Shown: positions 11,067-20,628 of the stretch, piece after piece
Numbering within the stretch: position 1 is the first letter of the stretch
Layout: every line of letters starts with the position of its first letter
Assembly: GCA_011319805.1 (NCBI GenBank)
Contig: SJRY01000203.1
Coordinates: 1 to 27,648 of the forward strand
Direction: 5' to 3'
Source of the DNA: Macrocybe gigantea
Lineage: Eukaryota; Basidiomycota; Agaricomycetes; Agaricales; Callistosporiaceae
Length of the DNA stretch: 27,648 nucleotides
Translations under genes and position numbers: made by a program
Notes under the pieces: model-generated
The model's input: only the letters and a program-made list of their open reading frames with translations
Told to the model about the DNA's origin: nothing
The model's database searches: none

Positions 11067-11785
11067 TTGTCTTGAGCACCCATGATCTGTATTCGCGCAT
11101 CAAAGATTTCCATCAGCTGAACTGCAAACCATGTTCAAAATAGGGTTGGAAAAGGCAGAGCCGCAACCCTTTGATGGAGTCAGTTGGCTGGGCAGACCTT
11201 GGTGTAATTGCTACCGTGTCGATCATCGTGCGTAACAACCGCACAAAAAGCAACGAGATCATATATGTGTCCATGCGAAATGAGGGCAATGATTGTTGTC
11301 GTCCCTATCAAAGGTGCTGGGTTTCATGCTCAGCGTCTCTATTCACTTTCGGTGGACTCGGGAGGCAAAAAGAGCATTGTTTCGGGTCTTGAGAAGCTTC
11401 ATGGATGCGTCGTTCTGTTGAAGGGAATGCCATGATGGCAAACAACGGCAATATCGATCCAGCCACATGGTCACTTTCTAGACGATCTACATCATACCTG
11501 CTGAAAGTACATGTCTAGAAGCCTGAACAAGTCTTTCTGCACCATTGTGCATATATTGACTTCAAGACACGAGGGCAACCCATCTGCGTTCTTGCAATTG
11601 GGAATCAGGCACGAGATATCATTAACGGTCACTCCGAAGCTGAGTACTGTCAATGTCTCTCAGCCACAGCTCATGGACACGGTTATGGTATGGTTGCCGT
11701 CAGATGCTAGGCTGTCCCGTTCTCAACTGCTTTGAGCTCTTGCGCGCTTAATTGGCGCAGAGAGCAAAAACCTTTGATCGACATA
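11067..11785. other. Intergenic: GH78 upstream region up to the transposon insertion
   Basis: Only short unsupported open frames are visible. This should hold upstream regulatory sequence of the rhamnosidase; the pogo-like element begins at 11786, about 790 bases from the GH78 start codon. Confidence 0.4.
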
Positions 11786-11809
11786 CAGTGTTCCATGGCT
11801 CCTTGAAAC
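11786..11809 (+). repeat. Left terminal inverted repeat of the pogo-like element
   Basis: 24 bases starting CAGTGTTCCATGG, exactly complementary in reverse to 12742-12765. A second copy of its inner part, CCTTGAAACACC, follows at 11819-11830. Confidence 0.9.
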
Positions 11810-12210
11810 GCCGCTATTCCTTGAAACACCTCAAATATTTTCATGACATCCCAACCAAACGACATATGCTCTTGTAGATACATTTAACTAGACCTAAAGC
11901 ATCTGCCTATGAAGTCTCACTGGGGTTTATGCTCGTGTCGTTGAGCAGATGAGGATTTCATGCATAAAACTGCTTCTTTGTACTTGATTTTGACAATATC
12001 TCCACAACAATTCAAAATTTGAGGGATGGAAAGAGAAAAAGTTGGAACTGGATTATTTTCCTACAATTTTGTCTGCGACATGCTAAAGCTAGGATGAGCG
12101 GAGCGTGTGTTAGAGGTGAAATGGTTGGCCGTGACAACTTGAGAGATGCTATCAGGAAAATTTCCTTTTACAGACACTTCTTTTGCCACGCAGACATCTC
12201 GACACCCGCG

Positions 12211-12450
12211 ATGGCTGGCCGACCTCTTTCTGAATATGTCAAGGGGATAAGATCGCGTCGCGCTAACAACGCGCGCTACCAAGCTGCATCGAAGAAGAAA
12301 CTCACCGATCAAGCAGAACGCGTCCTGGTTGGTTTTATCGTCGAGTCATCGGATCATGGACTGCCGTTGTCGCGTGCTGGTATCGAAGCAAGTGCCAAAC
12401 CCGGTGGCCAGTTCCAGTGCCGTGCAGCTCGAGGACATGCCTGGGGGTGA
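12211..12450 (+). pseudogene. Transposase remnant: CENP-B-type HTH without catalytic domain
   Basis: From the ATG at 12211 (MAGRPLSEYVKG) the frame encodes a basic segment and then KKKLTDQAERVLVGFIVES and SDHGLPLSRAGIE, which matches the N-terminal DNA-binding helix-turn-helix of pogo-like transposases. The frame ends at 12450 after about 79 residues; a complete protein of this kind has several hundred and carries a DDE/DDD domain. In another frame at about 12410-12490 an acidic Gly/Ser/Glu/Asp stretch resembles the acidic C-terminus of such transposases, which suggests the catalytic middle was deleted and the two ends fused out of frame. Confidence 0.75.
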
Positions 12451-12741
12451 TAGCGGCGAGTCAGATGGTGAGGGGAGTGAGGATGATGTATGTACAGCGA
12501 GGCCGTGATGAGATAAGATTCTCGATAAGGCGGTGGTCAGGCTTTGTCATGCTGTTTCAAGGAGTCATTTTGGGTACCCGACACTCGTTCGTCAAAAATC
12601 GGTCGTTGAAGCAGCAACTGATTGTACAAAGCTTATTGGCTCAGGACTTAAGGTCTTACTATATTGTAGAATGGATCCACATACTTAGTTTGCTAAAAAA
12701 AATGCTTGTATTGTCACGAAAGAGGCAAAAGAAAAGTAGGT

Positions 12742-12765
12742 GTTTCAAGGAGCCATGGAACACTG
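12742..12765 (-). repeat. Right terminal inverted repeat of the pogo-like element
   Basis: Perfect inverted match to 11786-11809. Extended inward by three bases (12739-12750) it matches the second left copy CCTTGAAACACC better than the outer left one. A further inverted copy of the core lies inward at 12554-12564. Confidence 0.9.
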
Positions 12766-12767
12766 TA

Positions 12768-13136
12768 TGGTACGAACTGAGAACGTGGTGGCTAGGTTAT
12801 CGATGAGGCTGGATGATGCTGATGACTTGAGAAGAAAGGCCAGAGCCGTAACGGCGGAGTAGCATGTAGACTAGAAGCTCGAATACCAGAAAACGCATGC
12901 CTCGCGCAGGTGTGATTGAAGAAAAGGACACAAAGACGGAATGATTGCAGTCCAAACAAAGACGAGTGACAGCCGACAAAAGAAAGAAAACTAGCTGAGC
13001 TCTTTGTGGAAAGCAAGGCTGGTCATCGCAGGAATGGCGAATGCGGGTGGGCTGTTTGGCAACCATTGCCAATTCATGGATGGGAAATCGTCGGGCACGT
13101 AGATAGACGAAAGCCAGTCGTAAAATGGAAAAAGCG
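12768..13136. other. Intergenic, probable 3' flank of the minus-strand gene at 13137
   Basis: A minus-strand open frame spans this stretch and runs antisense into the next gene, but it has no coding-like features. I see no gene here. Confidence 0.4.
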
Positions 13137-14380
13137 TCATAGCGGGAATACAATGTCATGTTTTGTTGTCCTCTCAATCATCCAGTCTGTTGGCTCGAAT
13201 CCCGTATGGTTTCCATTAGGCACTTGCATCTGCCCCAACCCCGGCGCTGCCTCGTTCGGCATCCTGCTCATCAGCGGCTTAGGCTTGGATGCGAGGTTCC
13301 CAGAGGACGGCAACGAGGTCGGCGGCGTGGAATACACCGATATGTCCATGCTACCAGCGCCTGGATCGTGCCCTGAAGCTTGAGCACTCTCTTTCTCTCC
13401 TTCTTCTCCTTCTCCGCGTGGACCCGCTTCTGCACCGCTTTCTCTGCGCGTTCGCTCAGCTACTTCTCGACCCATGTGCACATGCCCGCTGCTATGCCCT
13501 GAAGGTCCTTTTAGCACAAGAAGAGATGGAGAAGCAGAATTCTGGGACGTGCGACCGGAGGAGCTCGACAGTGGATTATGAATAGTGCTTCTCTGACTCG
13601 GGAGACATTGAATTGCTTTGCGTAGCTCTGCTTCTGGAACAGCTCGGGGTACAACCGCATGAAAAGGTATGCAGCCCGGTAGGCATCGCCAGCTTGTGCG
13701 GGATCTTTTTGTCGATTCTTCCAGAACAGATCAACGCTGAAAACAGATTTTCCATTTAATTCGTCTACCCATCCAAGTCAGCAATCGACGCATGGAAAGA
13801 TGTGATAGTAAGTGAGCATTGATCGATACTCACGGTCACAAAGAACAATTTCCCACTCTTCACTTCCTATACCATCCGGAACATTCAACAATACAGATAA
13901 CATCGTATGTATCTGGACGTGACCATGCCAAGGTAGCGTGGAACAGGAGGCAGGAGGTCATCATCTTTGTAGTTCGAGGAGGGGAATGCGCAGTCAATGT
14001 GCTCGATAAGAAGAATAGAGCCTTTGCCGACTTCGTGTAGGAAAGAGTCATCGGCACAGTTATGAGAAAAAGAGACATTCTGCCATCAAGACATGTACGT
14101 ACCATGTCAGCGATTGGTACAGTGTAACAGAGCCGCGCCTCCTCAACGAGCCAAGAAATGGCCGACAGGTTACGTGTATGTATCCTGTCCCGAATCTTCA
14201 AGCGCTTTACTATTCACTCATCTGCGGGGCCACCTTCATCGAACCGAGCTGAGATGTATGTAGAGTTCTGGATGGCGAATCGCAAGACTAGAATGACAGA
14301 GAACGAATGAGCATCAAAATGAACCAGCTAGTACGTAGATGGTGGCAGAATCAAACCAACTTGCCATTTGGGGTAAACAT
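13137..14380 (-). CDS. Conserved-looking protein of unknown function (multiple frame breaks)
   Basis: I cannot name it with confidence. Coding-like minus-strand blocks in order are: MFTPNGKL from the ATG at 14380, LRFAIQNSTYISARFDEGG (about 14300-14240), EEARLCYTVPIADM (about 14140-14105), GKGSILLIEHIDCAFPSS then LLPPVPRYLG (about 14030-13930), HVQIHTMLSVLLNVPDGIG then EEWEIVLCD, a clear GTGAGT...GGGTAG intron (13833-13765), then NGKSVFSVDLFWKNRQKDP, AYLFMRLYPELF and a polar Ser/Gly/Glu-rich tail ending at 13137. One-base losses at about 13928 and 13573-13580 must be assumed, and probably others at exon edges near the start, so the exon map is approximate. There is no signal peptide or membrane segment. 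It is divergent from the FAD oxidase with a short shared promoter. A first exon further upstream is possible. Confidence 0.6.
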
Positions 14381-14556
14381 GATTACTTCATCTCCTGCAT
14401 GTCAGGAAAACATTCGCTGCACTGTACTGTTTTTCGTCAAAATTTGAAATCTTTCATTGCTTTATGGACTTTGCGGGGTTGCCGAGATGGCGTATCAGCT
14501 TCGAAGTGCTGACGATTGTGCCCAGGCAGCTGGCTGATTCATGACCACTGTCAGGG

Positions 14557-14564
14557 TATATAAA
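14557..14564 (+). promoter_or_regulatory. TATA box of the FAD oxidoreductase gene
   Basis: TATATAAA lies about 60 bases before the ATG at 14624, within the roughly 240-bp region shared with the divergent minus-strand gene. Confidence 0.7.
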
Positions 14565-14623
14565 CTCCGTGAAGGTCGCCTTTCTCTGTTCTGCAAACCC
14601 ACGATCTGATTGAGATAAGCAGC

Positions 14624-16403
14624 ATGTCAGACCTTGAGGCCTTTAAGAACGACTTCAAAGGGGACGTCGTCACTCCGACAGACAGCGACTATGCAGCAGC
14701 GATCGCGCGGTGGGCTATCAACGCAGAGCGCAGGGCCAAGATTGTCGCATTTGTGAAGGACGAGCAGGACATTGCCCTCGCGATCAAGTACGCCCGCGCG
14801 ACCAAGCTGCCCATCGCCATCCGCGGCGGAGGGCATAACCCGTCGGGCGCCTCATCGAGCGAAGGCGGGCTCGTCATCGACTTGTCGAGGTACATCAACA
14901 CTGTCAGAGTCGATCCTGAGAAGAAGCTCGGGTATGTTGGCGGCGGCGCGCTCTGGGAGACGGTGGACAAAGAGGCCATCAAATATGGTCTGGCGTCGGT
15001 TGCAGGCACTGTCAATCATGTACGCTCTCGATCGATCAAGAGTTTCAATTGGCGTTTAATATTTGTGTATGCTATACAGACTGGTGTGGGAGGGCAAGTA
15101 ACACCACCGTCGATGCTGGCGCAGAATCTGACACCACATGCAGACTGATCCTGGGCGGCGGCTACGGGTGGCTTAGCTGCTCCTACGGGCTCGTCATCGA
15201 CAACTTGGTCCAGGTAGGCCCGTTCCGCCACCCAAGTCTCCTTCTTTCCTATCCTCACCGCCCGCGCTCGCACGGTTAGGCAACCGTGGTCACAGCGAGC
15301 GGCGAGGTCCTCACGGCCAACAGCTCCGAACACCCAGATCTCTTCTTCGGCCTTCGCGGCGGCGGGTCCAACTTTGGCGTCGTGACCGAGTTCGTGCTCA
15401 AGCTCCATCCGCAACGCGCGACCGTCTGGTCCGGCGCGCTCATCTTTGCCCCGACCGCACTTGAGAAGCTCGTCGAGACCACGAACGAGTGGTTATCCGC
15501 ACGAACGAAAACGAGGCGATGCTGCAGTTGATCACCGTCTCGCCCGAGGGACGTGTGCGTGCTGCTTATCTACGTTTCTGCGTCGCTTTTGTTGATGTCG
15601 TTTAGCCCGTTATCATCGTTTGGCCGTTTTATAACGGATCTGAGGCTGAAGGCCGCGAGAAATTTAAATCTTTCATCGATATCGGGCCCGTCGTGGACGA
15701 GACGAAGGAGATCCCCTACGAAACACTCAATAGCGTCCAAGTACGTGTTCTCTATCTTTCTTTCCGCCTCCCGCCTCCTCATCTAGCATCGAACCCAGAA
15801 CCCTGGTGTTCCACATGGGTACGGCATGTACATGAAGGGCGTGTCACACAAGGGCCCACACGTGGGCTACACCCAGCAATGTCTCGACATCGTAACCCAG
15901 ACGCATGCGTCGACCTCTCTGCGCCCGGCGGTCGTCTTTGAGTACTTTCCACTCCAGCAGATCAACGCCGTCGCGCGCGACGAGACCGCGTTCCGCCGCG
16001 ACCCGACTTCCAACGTGCTCGTCATCGTCCAGTGGGACGGTCAGAGCGTTGCCGCGCCCGATTTTGACGAGGCGAAGAGGGACGAGACCGTCACACACGC
16101 GAGGCGCATCGCGCACCAGATCGCGAACATCATCACGTCGCACCAGCAGCGGGAGACGGCAGACTTCCACGGCCTCGGATATGGCAATTATGGTGACGCG
16201 CCATGTTGACTCTTTTTTCGTTGACCGTTCCGTTTATCGCCGTCTTTCTGTCAGACACCGAACCACTGAACAATAGCTCAGACGGCGTCAAGGATAAGGC
16301 CCAGCTCATCTTCGCGGAAAACTATCCCAGGCTCCAGAAGATCAAGAAGCGCTACGACCCAGACAATATCTTCAACAAGTGGTTCCCCATCACGCCTGCC
16401 TGA
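14624..16403 (+). CDS. FAD-linked oxidoreductase, PCMH fold with BBE C-terminus
   Basis: A berberine-bridge/6-hydroxynicotine-oxidase-type flavoenzyme; the substrate is unknown (alcohol, sugar or metabolite). Exons: 14624-15019, 15080-15093, 15144-15213, 15280-15554, 15606-15740, 15799-16192 and 16255-16403, about 477 residues. RGGGHNPSG (His71) is the usual covalent FAD attachment; the position that carries the second, cysteinyl link in bicovalent members reads AGTVNHTGVGG, so a single histidyl link is expected. LGGGYGWLS, GLRGGGSNFGVVTEF and the BBE ending RYDPDNIFNKWFP are present. Intron 2 (15094-15143) starts GC (AGG-GCAAGT). One base appears lost in the A run at 15508-15511. There is no signal peptide, although many fungal relatives are secreted. 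Relatives occur in both sugar oxidation and specialised metabolism. Confidence 0.9.
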
Positions 16404-16963
16404 ATTACCAGTTCCTGCTTGGCTTTTGTCACATCCAACCCCCCCCGGCGGCGGGTTCTTGTTTGATTAGGAGAAGAGGAAATATAAAGTCGACATTAGA
16501 TCTTTTCGACGTGTATTATCATGTATAATGACAAATGTGCTTCGGTTCAGCTGTCGGAGGCGATTTGCGTAGTTCTTTACTCAAGACACCACTGGAGGCA
16601 TGTCAACCATATTCGCGTCTGAATTTTGCGTCACAAACCGGCTACGCAAAGAATCGACTTCTAGCCATCGTTTCTTCTTTTCCTTCTTACGAGCATTTCT
16701 TCTATGCGAAAGTGATGACTCTGACGTCGTTGCCTTCGTCCGTCCTGCGCGTGTTTGTGATCCTAGATTGCATTTCTCCTCCATCGAGCTTGGTTCTGGC
16801 CTTCGGAATGGACAAACAGGATGCACTGTCGCGAGGTAGGTTGATCATCAAGCAAAAAGGCCCACACCGGGCTGAATTCGCCTCAAGTCCTGTGCCTTAT
16901 TTCAACTCTCCTGCTTGGCCATTCCACCTCCCCCTTCTTCTTCAACCTGTCTTTGAAAGCATC
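16404..16963. other. Intergenic between the FAD oxidase and the CFEM gene
   Basis: A C/G-rich stretch (about 16440-16456) and AATATAAAG (about 16481) lie in the likely 3' flank. Upstream of 16964 the sequence is pyrimidine-rich (16900-16950: CTCCTGCTTGG, CTTCTTCTTC), consistent with a start region. I see no additional gene. Confidence 0.4.
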
Positions 16964-17386
16964 ATGGCGTGGAAACGATCGCTTGTCCATCTCTTGTTTC
17001 TGTCATCTGTCGTATCAGTGTTAGCTCAAGACCCGTTCCAAGATTGGCCCCCGTGTGCGCAAAGCTGTGCTCGGACCGTTACCACCGAATGTTCTCCGTC
17101 AGTCATCATCCCTTCTGTCAGTAGGCTTACTGATGACATACCGTAGGTCTGATGTGGAGTGTATTTGCGAGAGCAGTAATTGGAGAGGCCTAGTTTTCTA
17201 TTGCGTAGCCCATGGTTGCTCCACGGAGGACTTGAGCACCGCGGTGACACTGTACAATGCTATGTGTGCACGTAAGCATGATTTGAGCAAAACGCTTTGT
17301 GTCATTTCCGATTTTTTTTTCCCTGCCATTCAGCGTTCACGAGTACCACCACCGGCTTCGCCAGCAGCCCCACCGTGTCTTCCTAA
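16964..17386 (+). CDS. Small secreted CFEM-domain protein
   Basis: Three exons (16964-17097, 17147-17271, 17334-17386) encode 103 residues. A signal peptide (about 1-21, ending VSVLAQ) precedes a CFEM domain with eight cysteines (31, 35, 43, 50, 52, 64, 69, 85) in the order PPCAQSC, TEC, VECIC, FYC, HGC, MC. Asp47 in SDVEC sits where CFEM proteins that bind haem iron carry their ligand aspartate. Such proteins act in iron/haem uptake, adhesion or host interaction. A Ser/Thr-rich tail follows and stops at TAA 17384-17386. The same frame continues Ser/Thr-rich to a second stop at 17456-17458, so a longer, possibly GPI-anchored form may have existed. Confidence 0.88.
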
Positions 17387-17837
17387 GCACCAATGCCATC
17401 TCAGCCTATCACTGTTGCTAGCGATAGCTCCCTTCGTTCCGTCCAGACTCCGTTGTAGCTGCGCGTTTCAGAGTCACGTCAGCTTCTTGGAATGCTCGCT
17501 AACACTATTAACTTACATTTTCTGTCAATTTATGTAACACACGTTAACTCGACGGGATTGCTAGCAAGATGTAAACGCGGTCCTGCATGGGTGATAGTCC
17601 CTGGCTGGTTACAGGAGATGTTTTATTGACTGACTGACGGTTTGGTTGCACCACCCTTGTGGTCCAAGAATCATAAATACATGAGATAAGCGCGACAATT
17701 CGTCGATCACCATCACACCTCTGAAGGTCAAACGGAAGCCTTATCATTTTTAAACTTGACATTTACCTTCTCAACTACTATGATACGATGGGTACACATG
17801 ATGTTCATTCGGGATGATCGTAAGGATCTACAGCCAT
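17387..17837. other. Convergent intergenic region
   Basis: It lies between the CFEM stop and the stop of the minus-strand secreted protein. The first 72 bases continue the CFEM frame with Ser/Thr-rich codons; the rest is AT-richer, and I see nothing coding in it. Confidence 0.45.
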
Positions 17838-18605
17838 TCAAATGACACCAAGAATCAACCCAGTTGCCACGCCAACTCCTACCAACATGCAGCTCGCGAA
17901 TACAGGCCCTCTCGACGGCCTTCCGCCGTCGCTACTCTGCGTCTCGCTGACAAGCACCGTGTAAAAAGGTACCTGTGTCCCGGTATACGTCGCAGTCAGC
18001 GTGTGTGCAGTGCTTTGGCCCTGGACTGTTGCCCAGATTTTCAGGACGCATGAGCCTCCACCCGACGCGTTCAGATCGCAGTCAACGCTATCCGCCGCGA
18101 TGAGCGAGGCTGCCGTCGGTTCGGGGATCAAAGAGTACTGGTAGTGCGAGGCACCTTCGATAAACGTTCCTAGACAGTCCGTTAGATCCATTTCTCGGAC
18201 GCTCAACGCTGCCTTACCGTGCACTGTAATTGTCGGACCTGGAACCGCCGTTAATTGCTCTATACCAATGGCAGTGGTTGAGGCTGGCGAGCAGGTAAGC
18301 AAGCGTTATTGTCTCAAGACGGTCTATCGAGCTCACGGTTTTGTCCCAGGTACATGCTCACGACGACAATCTCCTCGTACGTTGTGGCCCCATCCGATCC
18401 AACACCGATTGGCTTGAATGTAATTGAAGGCTGCAACGATGGAACTGAAATAGAGCCTGTTGGCTGTGGCACCGCTATCAGCGTAACATTTGTCTGCCCT
18501 GCTAAGGCTACAAAAGGACGGTGAGTCACGCCTCAATCGATGTCGGCCAGTCCACGAACCTAGGGCGGAAGTAGCGAGGCACAGCAACAGAGTCTTCAGC
18601 TTCAT
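17838..18605 (-). CDS. Small secreted, probably GPI-anchored protein, function unknown
   Basis: Exons 18605-18560, 18507-18337, 18283-18218 and 18169-17838, separated by introns of 52, 53 and 48 bases, give 204 residues with an intact frame. The N-terminus is a signal peptide (MKLKTLLLCLATSALALAG). The body has beta-rich segments: VTLIAVPQPTGSISVPSLQP, FKPIGVGSDGATTYEE, SLIPEPTAASLIAADSVDC, LNASGGGSC and TATYTGTQVPFYTVLV. It ends in a hydrophobic segment (SCMLVGVGVATGLILGVI) after a short polar stretch (SSDGG), as in GPI-attachment signals; a C-terminal transmembrane anchor is the alternative. Only two cysteines lie in the mature body. I do not recognise the family. A decayed paralogue lies immediately upstream. 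Confidence 0.8.
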
Positions 18606-18784
18606 AGAGGCTCAGTGTACCTCGCACCTTGCACCTGCTCTTATGCCCCCTCGTAGATCAAAATCCCCGGAGGTATCAACAGCCGTGGGACAAAGTACAC
18701 CATCTGCATGTATGCTGTTATGCCGTTTCATGATACCACCGGCATAACACCACCGGGCCGTCCGCAATCCCCATAGAGCATTTC

Positions 18785-19450
18785 TCCCTTTAAAAATCAA
18801 AAAGGTAATCAGAAGACAATATGGGGTATGTGTCGCCCCGATATTTGTTGCAAACGCCGACCCTCTCGCTGAACTTGAAATTACAGCACTATTGCTCTGC
18901 ATAACCAGCGTATAAAAAGGTGCTTGATTTCCCTTATACCTCCTCCAGAGGCGTCCAAATTGCATTCCAGGCTATCGGCCGCGAGTCTTACCGTTACTGG
19001 CACAGTGGGTTCTGGGATCAAGGAATACTCGTAGTGCAACGCGTCCGCGATCAACGTTTCCCGACAGTAGTCTATCAATGACCACGTCTCTCGTCCATTC
19101 AGCTTTTGGCCCTGGAGCGTGATCATTTGTCCTGGCTTCATCCTGATTACGCTGGCTGGGATAGAAAAATTCAAGCTTAACTTACGGGACTCAAATATTC
19201 ATTCGGATCAAAATCCCTTCGTATGTTGTTGCCCTATTTGATCCAATGCCAATGGGTTTGTATAATACTGATGGGTTTATCGTCGGGACTGTAACTGAAC
19301 ACTGTGGCATCTGTTCATGTTTTAATCAAGGTAACAGTTGCTTCTCCGGCTGATGGGCTGCGAAAATACTGTGAAACCCGTTCACCAACGTCAAGAATGG
19401 AAGGAGGCCAGTGCAGAAGCAGCCAGAAATACCAACGGAGTCCTCAGCAT
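18785..19450 (-). pseudogene. Decayed tandem paralogue of the 17838-18605 secreted protein
   Basis: Minus-strand blocks align with the intact neighbour in the same order: a signal peptide from the ATG at 19450 (MLRTPLVFLAASALA), YKPIGIGSNRATTYE, HYEYSLIPEPT, LAADSLECNLDASGGG and YKGNQAPFYTLV. The first splice donor is lost (the position reads CC instead of GT), an in-frame TGA ends the block after GILIRMNI, and the stretch between GGG and YKG lacks about 20 residues present in the neighbour and changes frame. The end is approximate. Unlike the single-base breaks elsewhere in the window, these are several different kinds of damage, so it is most likely a real pseudogene. Confidence 0.75.
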
Positions 19451-19598
19451 TGTGATGGTTGCGAGGGGATCGGAGCCTTGAAATGCTGTTGTTTTCTTGA
19501 CCTTCACCGGACCATGGTCTAGAAGGCCTTACACTGCTGTCGGTTCCAGATTAATCATCGATTTTCGCAGGATCTAGCACAATAGCAGTCATAACAAT

Positions 19599-20628
19599 TC
19601 AGCTGATGATTGAAGGGTCTGGCAAATCATCCTCCACGAACAACCGAGTATCAATCCACTTGTGCACTCGCCTAGATCGTGCCCAATCCCTAAGCTTGTC
19701 AAAGTTGCGACACGAATGCGCCTGCGTGCTATAACCGACCACTGCTGAAAGCTCCTTGCTCCACTGCCATACATTCACCGATATGTCCGCGTTGCACCTA
19801 AATTTCAAGGTAATTAGGTCTGATATGATCGTCGATTACTAAACTTACATCAAGGACTGACGGATAGTGTCCACACAGTGCGAAACATGCTCGTCGTCCA
19901 AGTCTGGGTCATGACTATAGTGTTCGCGATGGAGAGCCCGTCTGACATTGTTCTATTGACAGACGCAGATCAGCGTGTCTATCACAAGTTTGATTTACAG
20001 CAAATCTCACCAAGCAATGCAATTGATGAAAAACGTCAAGACCAGCAAGATAGAAACCCGGTTCGTCTTTGATGGGATATGTCCTGTTGGGCAAGAGTGC
20101 GGCCTCGCTCTTCGGGATTTTCATTATTGTATCTGATCTCAAACATGTCCAGTCGGAGGAATTGGAGACAGTCAACGGCCGTACGGTTGTATAGCTCTCC
20201 CCAAGCACGATCCGTTTCTTTCGATATTCCTTGATATACGGTCTTGTGCTCTCGACCTGCTGTAAAAGATTTGACTTCATATTCGATGACTGATTGAGCA
20301 GGGGCTGTTCAGGTAGGCGAATCAATGGAGCTCCCGAGAAGCCTTGAGAATGCTTACAATAGAGTAGGGGATAGTCATTGCTCTGGCCTTGACAAGCGAC
20401 CTCTCGACGGTTGACGAGTAACACGGCGAGCAATACGATGGCTTGTAGGACTATGACTGCGAGTAAGAACTTCTCTCGTGTCGTCGCCGAGCAAGGTCCA
20501 TGCCCTCTGCGAGTCCATTTTCCGAGTCCAGATTGCTTGCTGAACGTGGTGTCATGGCCGTCCTCTAGACTAGGTGATTCGACGATGAAGGGCAGGTGCT
20601 CCGAGGATCCGTTGACCATTAAAGACAC
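19599..20628 (-). CDS. UstYa-like (DUF3328) membrane oxidase-family protein
   Basis: Exons 20628-20011, 19952-19849 and 19797-19599 give 306 residues with no frame break. A polar cytoplasmic N-terminus is followed by one transmembrane helix (about 54-72, FLLAVIVLQAIVLLAVLLV), so the C-terminal domain should lie in the secretory lumen. Both diagnostic motifs are present: FHQLHCL (HQLHC at 201-205) and HVSHC (228-232), followed by the IRQSLMCNADI segment. The family (Pfam DUF3328) includes UstYa/UstYb, required for oxidative cyclisation of the ustiloxin precursor, and relatives in other fungal peptide and mycotoxin clusters. Its 5' end faces a repeat-peptide gene 650 bp away, the arrangement expected of a peptide-modifying enzyme and its substrate. 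Some UstYa homologues have other oxidative roles, so the substrate is inferred. Confidence 0.9.

Larger units (their letters stand above)
11786..12765 (+). mobile_element. Pogo-like (Tc1/mariner superfamily) internally deleted element
   Basis: A 980-bp element bounded by perfect 24-bp terminal inverted repeats that begin CAGTGTTCC (11786-11809 and 12742-12765) and flanked by TA dinucleotides (11784-11785, 12766-12767), the target duplication of this superfamily. Inside, on the plus strand, is the start of a transposase with a CENP-B/Tc5-type helix-turn-helix, but there is no room for a DDE catalytic domain. It is therefore a non-autonomous deletion derivative that would need a transposase from elsewhere. 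Confidence 0.85.

Noticed and set aside
12797..13177. 126-codon minus-strand ORF
   Set aside because: It has no signal, domain or splice-consistent neighbours and overlaps the better supported C-terminal exon ending at 13137.
14094..14116. A 23-nt intron (GTACGT to GGCAG) in the unnamed gene
   Set aside because: Too short to be spliced; a longer intron ending near 14043 or a lost base is more plausible.
13137..14380. Naming this gene as a clampless1-type developmental protein
   Set aside because: It was only an impression from the overall look of the blocks; I could not support it from a recognised motif and left the gene unnamed.
17055..17537. 160-codon plus-strand ORF over the CFEM gene
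   Set aside because: It runs in another frame through both CFEM introns; the spliced CFEM reading with eight ordered cysteines explains the region.
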